DNA of 64,000 bases from Acetobacter nitrogenifigens DSM 23921 = NBRC 105050. Its GTDB lineage: Bacteria > Pseudomonadota > Alphaproteobacteria > Acetobacterales > Acetobacteraceae. Shown here one piece after another: positions 10,377 through 20,187 of this stretch. The notes beneath the pieces were generated by a model. It did not search any database. It saw nothing but the letters and a program-made list of their open reading frames with translations, and was not told where the DNA came from. The stretch is taken from NCBI RefSeq assembly GCF_000429165.1, contig NZ_AUBI01000001.1, positions 434,001-498,000 on the forward strand, read 5' to 3'. The translations under genes were made by a program, and so were the position numbers. Every line of letters begins with the position of its first letter. Within the stretch, counting starts at the first letter, position 1.

Positions 10377-11975
10377 ATGCCAGAGCACGAGACGGCCGCC
10401 ACGCGGCGACAACTCCTGTCGCGAATAGGGGCGGTTGCTGGCGCCGGAGCCCTTTATCAGGCGATGACGAGCCTCGGTCATGCTGCGGCGAGTGATTTCG
10501 TCAACCCGCCCAAGTTGTCTGGCGCTCGGCCGGGAACAAGCGTTCTGATCCTTGGCTCTGGCCTGGCAGGCATGGTCGCCGCCTATGAGTTGCAAAAAGC
10601 TGGATATAAAGTTCAAATTCTTGAATATCAAAATCGAGCCGGAGGTCGGAATTTTTCCCTTCGCGGCGGAGACACCTTTGAAGAGCTGGGCGGCGCCGTC
10701 CAGCATGTGGGTTTTGCTCAAGGCAATTACTTCAATCCTGGCCCATGGCGGATACCCTATCATCATCAGGCCGTCCTGCATTACTGCCGTACGCTTGGCG
10801 TCGCACTGGAACCTTTTGTCCAGGTCAACCACAACGCCTACGTGCATTCAAGCACGGCGTTCAATGGCGCACCGCAAAGGTATCGCGTAGTAGACGCCGA
10901 TTACTCTGGTTATGTTTCAGAGCTTTTGGCAAAATCTTTAAATCAGCACGCACTGGACAATGAAATCAGCGCTGATGAGCGAGAGCATATTCTACAGTCG
11001 CTAAAAAGTTGCGGCATGCTCGACGCCTCTTATGCCTACAAGAAAAGCGATCTGACTTCGATGCGTCGAGGTTACGAAAAGCCGCCCGGCGGCGGTCTGG
11101 ACGGCCCGTCCATCGCATCGACGCCACTCTCCAGAGGCGACATTTTCAGCTCTGGCCTATGGCAGGCAATTTCCGTAAACTCGCTTCTCAATCATCAGAC
11201 GAGTATGTTTCAACCTGTCGGCGGCATGGATCAAATCGGGAAAGCGTTTCAAAAACAGTTGCAAAATGTCATCAACCTACGGTGCAAGGTCACCGCAATT
11301 CACCAGGATGATTCAGGCGTATCCGTTACATACACTGATGACGCGCATGGAAGCGTCACTCGTATAGCAAAAGCCGACTACTGTATTTGCACTATCCCAC
11401 TGTCCATTTTGTCTCAGCTTGACATTCAGGTGAGCGGATCGATGCGTGCAGCAATCGCCGCCGTGCCTTACGCGCCAGCCATAAAGATCGGGTTGGAATT
11501 TAACCGCAGATTCTGGGAGGAAGACGAGCAGATATATGGCGGAATTTCTTTCACTGACTTGCCAATTACACAAATATCTTACCCAAGCACGAAATACTTT
11601 TCCAATGGCAAGGCCGTTCTTCTCGGAGCCTATCTGTGGGAAGACGTGCAGGCGTTTCGTTTTGCCGGCATGACGCCCGCCGAGCGAATCGAAGCATCGA
11701 TAGCTTCGGGTGAAAAAATTCATAAGCAATACCGCAAGGAATACTCATCCGGCGTCGCCGTCGCCTGGAGCCGCGTCCCGTGGGCTATGGGATGCTCTTC
11801 AATCTGGAGTGAGCAGCGCCGCAAGGATCACTATAAAAACCTGTGCACTATGGACAATCGTATTGTTCTTGCGGGCGAGCACGCTTCTTACATAGGTGGG
11901 TGGCAGGAGGGATCCATGCTTTCCTCCATTAACGCAATTGAGCAGCTGCACAAGCGCGCTTCGGGAGTCGGTTAA
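10377..11975 (+). CDS. Tat-exported flavin amine oxidoreductase, copy 1
   Basis: This 532-residue protein of the flavin monoamine oxidase superfamily begins with a twin-arginine signal (ATRRQLLSRIGAVAGAGALY), so it is probably exported folded with FAD. The dinucleotide fold VLILGSGLAG has its glycines at 60-65 and is followed by EYQNRAGGRN. A lysine in AIKIGLEFNRRFW corresponds to the conserved amine-oxidase lysine, and the C-terminal FAD motif is AGEHASYIGGWQEG. The stop overlaps the next cytochrome c start by one base. It is clearly paralogous to the protein at 60054-61655 but is encoded with more AT-ending codons. Substrate is unknown; amines or amino acids are the family expectation. Confidence 0.85.
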   Translation: MPEHETAATRRQLLSRIGAVAGAGALYQAMTSLGHAAASDFVNPPKLSGARPGTSVLILGSGLAGMVAAYELQKAGYKVQILEYQNRAGGRNFSLRGGDTFEELGGAVQHVGFAQGNYFNPGPWRIPYHHQAVLHYCRTLGVALEPFVQVNHNAYVHSSTAFNGAPQRYRVVDADYSGYVSELLAKSLNQHALDNEISADEREHILQSLKSCGMLDASYAYKKSDLTSMRRGYEKPPGGGLDGPSIASTPLSRGDIFSSGLWQAISVNSLLNHQTSMFQPVGGMDQIGKAFQKQLQNVINLRCKVTAIHQDDSGVSVTYTDDAHGSVTRIAKADYCICTIPLSILSQLDIQVSGSMRAAIAAVPYAPAIKIGLEFNRRFWEEDEQIYGGISFTDLPITQISYPSTKYFSNGKAVLLGAYLWEDVQAFRFAGMTPAERIEASIASGEKIHKQYRKEYSSGVAVAWSRVPWAMGCSSIWSEQRRKDHYKNLCTMDNRIVLAGEHASYIGGWQEGSMLSSINAIEQLHKRASGVG

Positions 11976-12391
11976 TGCAAAAATTCGCTCTCATGATGAT
12001 AGCATTAGCCTGCCTTCCCAACGCCGCACGGGCGGATAGCGCTGATGCGATTACGAAAAACAAGCTGACGACAACTGACGGTCGTGTCCTGTATCAGACG
12101 CTATGCCAGGGATGCCATATGGCGGACGCAAGAGGGGCGGAAGGAGTTGCTCATTTTCCTTCATTAAGTGAAAACCCTAAACTAGCGTCGGGCAGTTATC
12201 CTGCTTACGTCGTCGCAAACGGGTTCGGCGGAATGCCGTGGTTTGCGGACAAGCTGTCCGACAATCAAATCGCAGCTATCGTGAATTACGTGCGAACACA
12301 TTTCGGCAATCACTACACGGATGTCTTGAAGCCCTCAGATGTCGCAAAGGTTCGACCATCGGCGGAGTCGATTAAGCCAATTTTTGACTAA
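11975..12391 (+). CDS. Periplasmic class I cytochrome c, partner of copy 1
   Basis: This 138-residue protein has a signal peptide (MQKFALMMIALACLPNAARA), one haem-binding motif CQGCH (C44-H48) and a probable axial methionine in GGMPWF (M87). The cytochrome c fold ends with DNQIAAIVNYVRTHFG. It overlaps the oxidoreductase by one base, so the two are translationally coupled. The natural inference is that it accepts electrons from that flavoprotein in the periplasm. Its paralogue at 61655 occupies the same relative position. Confidence 0.88.
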   Translation: MQKFALMMIALACLPNAARADSADAITKNKLTTTDGRVLYQTLCQGCHMADARGAEGVAHFPSLSENPKLASGSYPAYVVANGFGGMPWFADKLSDNQIAAIVNYVRTHFGNHYTDVLKPSDVAKVRPSAESIKPIFD

Positions 12392-12843
12392 AAGATTCAA
12401 CGTGACGGAAACTGCCATGCCTCCAAACGATCATGCGCGCTATCGGCAATAGCATGCAGAGGCAGAGCCCCGACATGGTATGGTCTGCAAACAACCTTAT
12501 GTATCATTTATCCGGTGAATTTTCCGGGCGCCTGCGACCTTTTTCTCGTGACGCCATCAGGCCAGGAAGCCCGCCAGAGACCCCAATGATCGACCAGGCG
12601 CTCCTTGCGGGCGCCTTACAGAGACGCCCTGCAAAAAAGATGGTTTGAACTCGAAATTCCATATTCCATGTGATGAACAAGGCGCCGCGTCATACTTCCC
12701 CTGATCGATCAACCAGATCAGCGATTTTAAAAACGTGTGTATTCCTTTGCCGACGTATCGCCGCACCCAAAAATACTGCGTTTATGCTTGCGATCCATGT
12801 CGTCGCAAACTTTATTCTCTATCCCGAGTATTGAGCCAGACGC
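12392..12843. other. Intergenic region
   Basis: About 450 bases between convergent genes. Short open frames here lack ribosome binding sites and recognisable content. No terminator with a clear T-run was identified. Confidence 0.45.
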
Positions 12844-14049
12844 CTAGCACCCGACTCCCGTATTCGTCTCGATGCGAAAGACCAACCGCGTCGCCTCCCC
12901 TTCGCGGACCGCCGCAATCTCTCCTCCATGCAGGCGCGCGATTATAGCGGCGACGTAAAGCCCAAGGTCGAGCGAACGATCGCTTCTGCTTCCACCACCG
13001 AACGGATCCCTAATATGTGAGGAAATATCAAAAACTTCCGCAGCCGGAGTCGCAAGCACATCCAATATAAATCCCTGCGGCCCGGACACGGCCGTCACTG
13101 CGATGGTCTGCTCAGCTAATGCCAGCGCCCGCCCTGAGGAAAGGAGAGAAGCCAAAAGCTGAGCCACCCGATCGCTGTCGCAATACACCGGCGCCAGAAG
13201 GCTAAAGTCAGTCGTGACGATCACCTCCGGTTGTGCCGACCTGAACTCCTCCACGACCTCGCGCAATACAAGCGTCAGACTTTCGGGTGTTCTCACACGC
13301 AGATTCCCGATCTGCTCAGTTGAAACGCTATCGGTTCGGTAAACGTCAGCGCTGCTTGCTCCCGTTTCGTCCAAGCCATCATCGTTCCCGCCTGCAGACG
13401 CCACCCCGGTCAATTGCAGGTCGACAAGATCAAATGCCCCGTCAATCAATCTGTTCATTCTGCCGACCGACTGCCTCATCTGGGGAACGAAATCGGTCCA
13501 TCGGTCAGGTTTGCGCTCCAGCAATCGCAAACCTGCCAGCACAGCGGCGAGAGGATTTCGCAGGTCGTGCGTCAGTGCGGCGACAAATCGCTCGCGTCGC
13601 GCCGCCTCATCTTCAACTATGGCAAGACGGCTCGCAGTTTTCAAAAAATGCCCCAAAAGCCTCGCATGAAGCGCCAGCGCTTGCCGGTTGATAATAAGGG
13701 TCTCCCACTCAGGCTCATCATCCCACAGACAACACAGCAAGCCGAGAAATACGCCCGTCGGATCGACTACCCGTGCAGCCGCGCAGCGAACGCCCCCACA
13801 GGCTTCCACAGCCGAGATCATGCCGTCGTACGAAGTATCGCCCGTGCTCACCGCAATACGTGTGGCCGCAGCAACGCGTTCCCTCACAGCGATCAAATTT
13901 GGGGAACGCGCAGTTTCCCAGCATAGCATTCCGGCTGCGTCCACGAACAGCGTGTCCGTGGCGCGCACGCCGTCGCGCAGTTCAGCAAGAAATGCCTTCA
14001 CGGTCGGATCGGCGGCTTTGGTTTCGCGCTGTCGCAGATTCGCATCCAT
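12844..14049 (-). CDS. Sensor histidine kinase with GAF-like input, degenerate ATPase
   Basis: This 401-residue soluble protein has an N-terminal GAF-like sensory region (about 20-145), a dimerisation and phosphoacceptor helix with ALTHDLRNPLAAV (His161), and a C-terminal ATPase domain. The G-box LGLYVAAIIARLHGGEI is present. The N-box reads LLASLLSSGRALA and lacks the usual asparagines, so ATP binding may be impaired. No response regulator gene is adjacent. The start at 14049 (MDANLRQR) is preceded by GAGAGG. It lies 89 nt downstream of cbpM and may share its transcript. Confidence 0.75.
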   Translation of the reverse strand: MDANLRQRETKAADPTVKAFLAELRDGVRATDTLFVDAAGMLCWETARSPNLIAVRERVAAATRIAVSTGDTSYDGMISAVEACGGVRCAAARVVDPTGVFLGLLCCLWDDEPEWETLIINRQALALHARLLGHFLKTASRLAIVEDEAARRERFVAALTHDLRNPLAAVLAGLRLLERKPDRWTDFVPQMRQSVGRMNRLIDGAFDLVDLQLTGVASAGGNDDGLDETGASSADVYRTDSVSTEQIGNLRVRTPESLTLVLREVVEEFRSAQPEVIVTTDFSLLAPVYCDSDRVAQLLASLLSSGRALALAEQTIAVTAVSGPQGFILDVLATPAAEVFDISSHIRDPFGGGSRSDRSLDLGLYVAAIIARLHGGEIAAVREGEATRLVFRIETNTGVGC

Positions 14050-14138
14050 CACGCCATCGCCTCTCCCGCCAGCACCAGTATGGGACGCGCCAGCGCCCAC
14101 TAAGTTCCGCCCGGCGAGGTCGGAGGCCGGTCGGCTAT

Positions 14139-14495
14139 TTATTCGTGTGAGAGCGGCAAACGTCGGAGCATTGCTTCACGCAGCAGCGGAACAAGGCTCC
14201 CATCCGGGTCGAGATCGCTCGTCGCGCCGTCCAGAGCGGCTGCGACAAGTCGCATTTCCCGACGCGCTGCATAAAGCTGGTCCAGCAACGAGAGCACGAG
14301 AGACAGCGCGTCGTCGCCGACGCCCAGATCCTCCCGGAGTTCGACGATCAATCCGGCTCGCGCAACGTCGATTTCGCTGAACACATAATGGCCGGGAACG
14401 CCTTCCGCCCGAATCCAGTCGTGGCCGATCCATGCCTCGATCTCGTCAACGCTCGCCCGGCCAATGCGACTGGCGAGGACTTCGATCGTGATCAT
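14139..14495 (-). CDS. cbpM: Chaperone modulator CbpM
   Basis: This 118-residue MerR-like protein should bind the J-domain of CbpA and restrain it, as in E. coli. The helix-turn-helix-like start ITIEVLASRIGRASVDEIEA is followed by HYVFSEIDVARAGLIVELRE and a C-terminal helix, the standard CbpM arrangement. Its ATG overlaps the cbpA stop by four bases, so production of chaperone and modulator is coupled. Confidence 0.88.
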   Translation of the reverse strand: MITIEVLASRIGRASVDEIEAWIGHDWIRAEGVPGHYVFSEIDVARAGLIVELREDLGVGDDALSLVLSLLDQLYAARREMRLVAAALDGATSDLDPDGSLVPLLREAMLRRLPLSHE

Positions 14496-15427
14496 GCCGC
14501 CTCCCCTCCGACGGCGCCTCCTTCCGACTTCCAGTCCTTCAGGAAGGCCTGCAAGGCATCGTCAGGTTTGCCAACGTGAATCTCGAGGACGACGTAAAGA
14601 TTGCCCGCTTCGTGCCCGCCATGCTCTTTGACGCCGCGCCCGCGCAGACGCATGACCGACCCGGTGTCGGAGCCTTCGGGCACATTCATGCGCACCGTAC
14701 CGGACGGCGTCGGAACCATGATCGGTCCGCCGAGCACGGCGGTCTTAAGATCAACCGGCAGCCGTTGACGCAGATCGCGCCCTTCCCGTGTGTAACGGGC
14801 GTCCGGCGTCACTGTAACGGTGATCAGAGCGTCTCCGTCAGGTCCGCCCTGCTGGCCGGGGGCGCCCTTACCACGCAGACGCAGCACCTGTCCGTCCTCA
14901 ATCCCCGGTGGAATACGAACGTCAAGTTCCGCGCCGCCCGGCAAATTGATGCGCGAGGTCGCCCCAAGCACAGCGTCGACAAACGGCACGGTCAGCGAAT
15001 AAGACCGGTCAGCGCCGCGTTCAGGTCCGCCCGGCCTGCGGCCAAAGCCGCTCCGCCCGCCGCCGAACATGCCGCCAAGGATGTCGCCCAGATCCTCCTG
15101 AGAGAATCCCCCGCCGCCTCCGCCGTATCGGAACCCGCCCGCCCCGTCCGCAAAATCGCGATATCCGCCGTGCGCGCCATAACCCGGCGGCGCGCGCTCC
15201 TGTCCAGACCCGTCGATCTCGCCACGGTCGAAACGACCGCGCTGATTTTCGTCGGACAGCAAGTCATTCGCGCGGCTGATCGACTTGAATTTCTCCTCCG
15301 CCGCCTTGTCGCCGGGATTCAGGTCGGGGTGATATTTCTTCGCAAGCGCGCGATAGGCCTTGCGGATATCGTCCTGGCTCGCCGTGCGGGCGACGCCCAG
15401 GATTTCGTAGGGGTCGACCGTGCTCAC
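14492..15427 (-). CDS. cbpA: Curved DNA-binding J-domain co-chaperone CbpA
   Basis: This 311-residue DnaJ-like co-chaperone of DnaK lacks the zinc-finger domain. The J-domain (PYEILGVARTASQDDIRKAY, HPD in KKYHPDLNPGD) is followed by a glycine/phenylalanine-rich linker (about 80-130) and two substrate-binding beta domains. The start codon is GTG at 15427, sharing four bases (GTGA) with the stop of a 54-codon gene upstream. cbpM follows with its own ATGA overlap, giving a tightly coupled three-gene unit. Confidence 0.92.
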   Translation of the reverse strand: MSTVDPYEILGVARTASQDDIRKAYRALAKKYHPDLNPGDKAAEEKFKSISRANDLLSDENQRGRFDRGEIDGSGQERAPPGYGAHGGYRDFADGAGGFRYGGGGGGFSQEDLGDILGGMFGGGRSGFGRRPGGPERGADRSYSLTVPFVDAVLGATSRINLPGGAELDVRIPPGIEDGQVLRLRGKGAPGQQGGPDGDALITVTVTPDARYTREGRDLRQRLPVDLKTAVLGGPIMVPTPSGTVRMNVPEGSDTGSVMRLRGRGVKEHGGHEAGNLYVVLEIHVGKPDDALQAFLKDWKSEGGAVGGEAA

Positions 15428-15588
15428 GCGTCCTCCTCAGGCGGCGTGGGGACGCCGAAATCTTCCGTCTCCAGCAGGTTAAGCAACAGGGAGATCGTCA
15501 CGTCCGGCGCGATCCCATCCACCTCAGCCTGCGCGATCAACGCCTTCAGGCGCGGCCGCAGCACATCCTGCGCGGTCTGTCCGCTCAT
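15424..15588 (-). CDS. Small 54-residue protein coupled to cbpA
   Basis: A 54-codon gene too short for ordinary gene calling. The protein starts MSGQTAQDVLRPRLKALIAQ, continues AEVDGIAPDVTISLLLNLLE and ends TEDFGVPTPPEEDA. It looks like two helices with an acidic tail, without signal peptide or membrane segment. An AGGAG lies about ten bases before the ATG, and its TGA overlaps the cbpA GTG as GTGA. Both support real translation. Function is unknown; position suggests it sets cbpA translation or is a further chaperone-related factor. Confidence 0.7.
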   Translation of the reverse strand: MSGQTAQDVLRPRLKALIAQAEVDGIAPDVTISLLLNLLETEDFGVPTPPEEDA

Positions 15589-15721
15589 GCGTTACACACT
15601 CCTCTCACGCCCCGGAAACCGGCGGCGTCGCGGCCGCCTTGCAAGGCCGACCGAACAATGAACTTTACTTCATAAAATAATGGGAACGCATTCCCCGCCG
15701 GTCAATGGGCGGGAACGAGAC

Positions 15722-16675
15722 TTAATGAAGTCCTGCCCCGCAACGTTTCGGCGTCGGCTTCGGCTGAAAGCTTCGCAAGGAACCCTTCATGCGAAAGTCG
15801 CCAAAATCCATATCCAGCCTGTCGGATACGCCGTTGGCGTAATACCGCATGCCCATCTCGAAATCCGGCAGCATTGCCCCCGGATCGACGGCGTAGAACG
15901 CGACCCGGACCCGCGCCGTCATCAAGCCCGACAACGCCGGAAACGGCGCCGGACCGTCCAGAGGTGTCCAGCCAAGAATAGACACGTAGCTTAGCTGCGC
16001 GCCGTCCGCTCCGGTGCCATCAAACAGCGGACGCGCGAGATCGTGCGCGCCATCTTTCGCCGCGTGGAGAATGGCCAGCGTATGGGCCATTGGAAGAAGC
16101 GTCCCCTTCGGCAGGGTCACGGTCTTTTTTTTTGGAGCGGAGTAATGCACGACGCCTGACCCGTCCGCGTCGAGCGTCGCGTCGCCACGTATGACCATCA
16201 CAGTCTCGTCGCCGGATTTCTGCGTCGTAGCGAACTGGAACTGCCGTCCGTCCTTGCTTTCCAGCGCAGAGTATTCCGAGTTTTGCTCCGACGCCGCGCC
16301 GGATCTGGACACAGTCTGCACCTTCAGCATCTGCTCGGTGGACCAGAAGCCGCACGCATCGGAAACCGCGTAGGTCATAGACCCGTTCGCCGCGACCACG
16401 TCCCCACCACTGACAGCCGAGAGAGTCAGATCATAGACGGCGCGATGCGGAGCGGCGCTAATTTGCGCATCATTGGCGCCGGAGGCCGTGACGGCGGGAG
16501 CCGCAGTTGCAGCGGCAGGCGTGGCAACCCCGTCGCCGGGCGTTCGCGCCTGAGACAATGTCGAGGAGATCCCGTCGGCGGCGAAAGTTGGCGCAGCGCC
16601 GCATATAATCGCCAACGCCGCTACGGCCGCGACACTCCGACCTCCTGACATGGGTCTGAATCGTTCCATGATCAT
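15722..16675 (-). CDS. eipB: EipB-like periplasmic envelope protein (DUF1849)
   Basis: This 317-residue exported protein has a signal peptide (SVAAVAALAIICGAAPTFAA) and an alanine/threonine-rich linker to about residue 75. A beta-rich domain begins HRAVYDLTLSAVSGGDVV. Conserved features of DUF1849 are present, including the cysteines in SDACGFWSTEQ and PKRCGAG, which in Brucella EipB form a disulfide. EipB supports envelope integrity in alphaproteobacteria; the role here is inferred. In-frame ATGs at 16675 and 16669 are both possible starts. Confidence 0.82.
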   Translation of the reverse strand: MIMERFRPMSGGRSVAAVAALAIICGAAPTFAADGISSTLSQARTPGDGVATPAAATAAPAVTASGANDAQISAAPHRAVYDLTLSAVSGGDVVAANGSMTYAVSDACGFWSTEQMLKVQTVSRSGAASEQNSEYSALESKDGRQFQFATTQKSGDETVMVIRGDATLDADGSGVVHYSAPKKKTVTLPKGTLLPMAHTLAILHAAKDGAHDLARPLFDGTGADGAQLSYVSILGWTPLDGPAPFPALSGLMTARVRVAFYAVDPGAMLPDFEMGMRYYANGVSDRLDMDFGDFRMKGSLRSFQPKPTPKRCGAGLH

Positions 16676-16773
16676 ACGCCCGGAGCTTTATGCGAAATCA
16701 TACGTCCAGAAGAGGGCAAACCGTCTCCGAGCGCAATCTCCGCCCGTAACGGCCCGCCCCCGTGAACCGGAGC

Positions 16774-18585
16774 TCAGCCCGCGTTCGTCGGCTCAGTCTT
16801 CGCCGTCGGCTTCGGCTTGGGCAGATCAAGCGCCAACGACAGCTCCTTCAAACGGGCAGACTCGACCGGCGCGGGCGCGCCCATCATCAAATCCTCACCC
16901 TGCTGGTTCAGCGGGAAGAGAATCACCTCGCGGATATTCGGCTCATCGGCCAGCAGCATGACCATACGATCCACGCCCGGAGCCGACCCGCCATGCGGCG
17001 GCGCGCCGTAACGGAACGCGTTGAGCATGCCGCCGAAACGCGCCTCGACCTCGCTTTCCGGATAACCGGCGATCTCGAACGCGCGGATCATGACTTCCGG
17101 CAGATGGTTACGAATGGCGCCGGACGACAGTTCGATGCCGTTGCATACGATGTCGTACTGATACGCCTTGATCTTCAGCGGATCCTGCGTGTTCAGCGCC
17201 TCCAGCCCACCCTGCGGCATCGAGAACGGGTTGTGCGAGAAGTCGATCTGCTTCGTCTCCTCGTTCAGCTCGTACATCGGGAAATCGACGATCCAGCAGA
17301 AGCGGAAGGCGTCTTTCTCGATCAGGTCCAGCTCCGTCGCGATGCGCGTGCGCACCAGACCGGAGAACTTCGCGACATCGTCGCCCTTGCCCGCAGCAAA
17401 GAACACGGCGTCGCCAGCCTTAAGACCAGTCTTCTCGCGGATCGCTTCGACGCGCTCGGCTTCAAGGTTCTTGGCGATCGGACCTTTGCCGCCATCGGCT
17501 TCGAACACGATATAGCCAAGACCGCCCGCGCCGTTCTCACGCGCCCAGTTGTTCAGCTTGTCGAAGAAGCCGCGCGGCCTGTCGCCTGCGCCCGGCGCAG
17601 GAATGGCGCGGATCTCGCCACCGTCCGCCGCAATCTTGGAGAACAGGCCGAAGCCCGAACCCGCGAACGCTTCGGTCACGTCGCTGATCTTCAACGGATT
17701 GCGAAGGTCCGGCTTGTCGGAACCATAGACGGCCATCGCCTCCGCGTAAGGAATACGCACGAAGGGCGCGGCGCTGACTTCGCGGCCGCCGCCGAATTCC
17801 CGGAACACGCCTTCCATGACAGGTTCCAGCGTCGCGAACACCTCTTCCTGCGTCGCGAACGCCATTTCGAAGTCGAGCTGGTAGAACTCGCCGGGGCTGC
17901 GGTCGGCGCGCGCGGCTTCGTCGCGGAAGCACGGCGCGATCTGGAAGTAGCGGTCCAGTCCGGCCACCATCGCCAGTTGCTTGAACTGCTGCGGCGCCTG
18001 CGGCAGCGCGTAGAACTTACCTGGGTGCATGCGTGCGGGAACAAGAAAGTCGCGCGCGCCTTCCGGCGAGGACGCCGTCAGGATCGGCGTCTGGAACTCG
18101 GTGAAACCCTGCTCAACCATTCGGCGACGAAGGCTCGCGATGACCTGCGCGCGCAGCATCATGTTGCGGCGCACCTTATCGCGACGAAGATCGAGGTAGC
18201 GGTATTTCAGACGCAGGTCTTCCGGGTAGTGCTCCTGCCCCGCGACCTGGAAAGGCAGCACGGCGGCGGCGGACTGCACGGCGAACTCCTTCGCACGCAC
18301 CTCGATATCGCCCGTCGGCAGGTTCGGGTTGCGCGTCGCCCCGTCACGCAGCACGACCTCGCCCGTCACCGTGACCACGCTCTCGACGCGCACGGCCTCG
18401 GCGGCCTCCATCACCGAAGATCCGGATGGAATAACGATCTGGGTAATGCCCGCATGGTCGCGAAGGTCGATGAACAACAGGCCGCCATGATCGCGTTTGC
18501 TGTGCACCCAGCCCGAGAGACGCGCGGTCGCGCCGGCGTCTTCTGCCCGAAGGGCGGCGCAGCTATGGGTGCGATACGGATGCAT
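16774..18585 (-). CDS. aspS: Aspartyl-tRNA synthetase
   Basis: This 603-residue class II synthetase of the bacterial type has an N-terminal OB-fold anticodon domain ([33 protein letters not shown]). The catalytic core includes [40 protein letters not shown] and [15 protein letters not shown], with an inserted GAD domain, and motif 3 is [15 protein letters not shown]. The frame is open for 64 codons further upstream, but the start at 18585 has AGGA eight bases before it and matches the family N-terminus. It is divergent from the RND operon. Confidence 0.96.
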   Translation of the reverse strand: MHPYRTHSCAALRAEDAGATARLSGWVHSKRDHGGLLFIDLRDHAGITQIVIPSGSSVMEAAEAVRVESVVTVTGEVVLRDGATRNPNLPTGDIEVRAKEFAVQSAAAVLPFQVAGQEHYPEDLRLKYRYLDLRRDKVRRNMMLRAQVIASLRRRMVEQGFTEFQTPILTASSPEGARDFLVPARMHPGKFYALPQAPQQFKQLAMVAGLDRYFQIAPCFRDEAARADRSPGEFYQLDFEMAFATQEEVFATLEPVMEGVFREFGGGREVSAAPFVRIPYAEAMAVYGSDKPDLRNPLKISDVTEAFAGSGFGLFSKIAADGGEIRAIPAPGAGDRPRGFFDKLNNWARENGAGGLGYIVFEADGGKGPIAKNLEAERVEAIREKTGLKAGDAVFFAAGKGDDVAKFSGLVRTRIATELDLIEKDAFRFCWIVDFPMYELNEETKQIDFSHNPFSMPQGGLEALNTQDPLKIKAYQYDIVCNGIELSSGAIRNHLPEVMIRAFEIAGYPESEVEARFGGMLNAFRYGAPPHGGSAPGVDRMVMLLADEPNIREVILFPLNQQGEDLMMGAPAPVESARLKELSLALDLPKPKPTAKTEPTNAG

Positions 18586-18779
18586 GTTGAAGTCCTGTCC
18601 AAGGTGAACCGCGCCATAACCGCGCGTAAAATGAGGCGTCGGAGGAAGCCGCTCGCCGCCCGATCTGTCAACCCTGAGAACGCGCGCCTCATGGCCGCAA
18701 GGACGCCCTCCGCCATTCAGCGCGCCGTCAGGTTCGTATGATATGCATCCGCGTGGACATCGCAGGCCCCTTAACATCC

Positions 18780-20183
18780 ATGCAACACCTCACGCTTCAG
18801 AAACCGCTCAACGCCACACTCCCGCTCCGCGCGCGCCCGAAGGCCGTCGCAGCAGCCGTCGCCACGATGCTCCTGACGTTCCCGCCCGCGGCGGCCATGG
18901 CCGCGACCGCCACATCCGCAGGTTCGGGCGCGGCGGCCATAACCGTGGACTCCGCGCCCGGAATCTCAACCGCCAAAAGCGCTACGACGGCGAGCACGGC
19001 GGCAAGACCCGTTGCGACCAGCGCCTCCACAGCCACTCAGGACGTCGCCAGCACATCCTCCGCCGCGAGCATGGTGACGATGAGTCTGGCCGCCCAGAAA
19101 ACAGAGAACGTCGTCACTGGCCACCCTTCCCGCGAAACGCTGGAACGCACATTGCCCGCCATGGCCCAGATCCAGCCGGACACCCGGCTGGTCGTCCATG
19201 TGCGCCCGGCGGGCTCGGGCAAGGTTCTGGCCGTAAGCGTCATCCCCGGACAGAAGGTGAAGCGCGGCGAAGGCCTTATCGACTACACCGATCACGCGCT
19301 GCATGTGACGCAGTTGCAACGCGCGCAGGCGCAGGCCGCGCTCGCTGCCGCCCGCGCCGAGCAGACCGACGCGCGGCTGGCTTACGACCGGGGGCGCGCG
19401 CTGGTGGGCGCTACGGTGTCGCAAGGCGAACTCCAGCGCAGGACGGCAATGCTGCAGCAGGCGGACGCCAATCTGGCGGCGCGCGAAGCCGACGTCGGCA
19501 CGATCAGCCACCGGTTTCAGGAAGAATACACCTCGGTCACGGAACGCATTGACGAGGACGAACGCTCGACGCTCCTGTCGCCCGTCGATGGCGTGGTGCA
19601 GTCCATTGCCGCAGCCCCCGGGGCCGACATCGAAGCCGGAACGGACGTAGCGACCGTCGCAGACCTGTCCCATGTCTGGTTCGTCGCCTGGATCGCCCCC
19701 GAAAACGCCGCCCAACTTTCGCCGGGAGGACGCTTCGACGCACGCCCCGCCGGACAGGGAACGAACAACGGAGACGACGCTCAGACCGAAGGCGACGAGA
19801 CGTGGCCATGGAGCGGAAAGATCGCCAGCATCGATCAGACGGCGGACCCAACGAACGGCCTGCTGCGAGTCATCGCCGAGGTCGCCAATCCAGACGGCGC
19901 CTTGCGGCCGGGCGCCATGCTGGACGCACGATTGCACACGACGGCGCAGCAGACCGGCGTGACCGTCCCCTCTGACGCGGTGCAGCGGATCGACGGGCGG
20001 GATTTTGTCTTCGTGCAGGAAACGCCTGAGCGTTTTCGCCCGGCCCCCGTCGTCACCGGCCTGGAAAACGGCGGCCGCGTGATCATCCGCTCCGGTCTGC
20101 GCGGCGACGAGACAATCGTGACGCAAGGCGCCTTCGTTCTGAAATCCATTGGCGCCGTAGCACAACTCGGCGACGACGACTGA
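18780..20183 (+). CDS. RND efflux periplasmic adaptor (HlyD/CusB type)
   Basis: This 467-residue membrane fusion protein should link the inner-membrane pump encoded next to an outer-membrane channel. After an N-terminal export signal there is an unusually long Ala/Thr/Ser-rich stretch (to about residue 105). The lipoyl-like half motif [20 protein letters not shown], an alpha-hairpin ([20 protein letters not shown]) and beta-barrel segments follow. The start at 18780 (MQHLTLQK) is favoured over the frame-open ATG at 18738. The pump gene begins four bases after the stop. Substrate is inferred from the pump. Confidence 0.85.
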   Translation: MQHLTLQKPLNATLPLRARPKAVAAAVATMLLTFPPAAAMAATATSAGSGAAAITVDSAPGISTAKSATTASTAARPVATSASTATQDVASTSSAASMVTMSLAAQKTENVVTGHPSRETLERTLPAMAQIQPDTRLVVHVRPAGSGKVLAVSVIPGQKVKRGEGLIDYTDHALHVTQLQRAQAQAALAAARAEQTDARLAYDRGRALVGATVSQGELQRRTAMLQQADANLAAREADVGTISHRFQEEYTSVTERIDEDERSTLLSPVDGVVQSIAAAPGADIEAGTDVATVADLSHVWFVAWIAPENAAQLSPGGRFDARPAGQGTNNGDDAQTEGDETWPWSGKIASIDQTADPTNGLLRVIAEVANPDGALRPGAMLDARLHTTAQQTGVTVPSDAVQRIDGRDFVFVQETPERFRPAPVVTGLENGGRVIIRSGLRGDETIVTQGAFVLKSIGAVAQLGDDD

Positions 20184-20187
20184 CGCG

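Noticed and set aside
16762..18741. 659-codon plus-strand frame across aspS
   Set aside because: It is the antisense shadow of aspS, caused by GC-rich codon bias; its translation is rich in Arg, His and Gln and resembles no protein.
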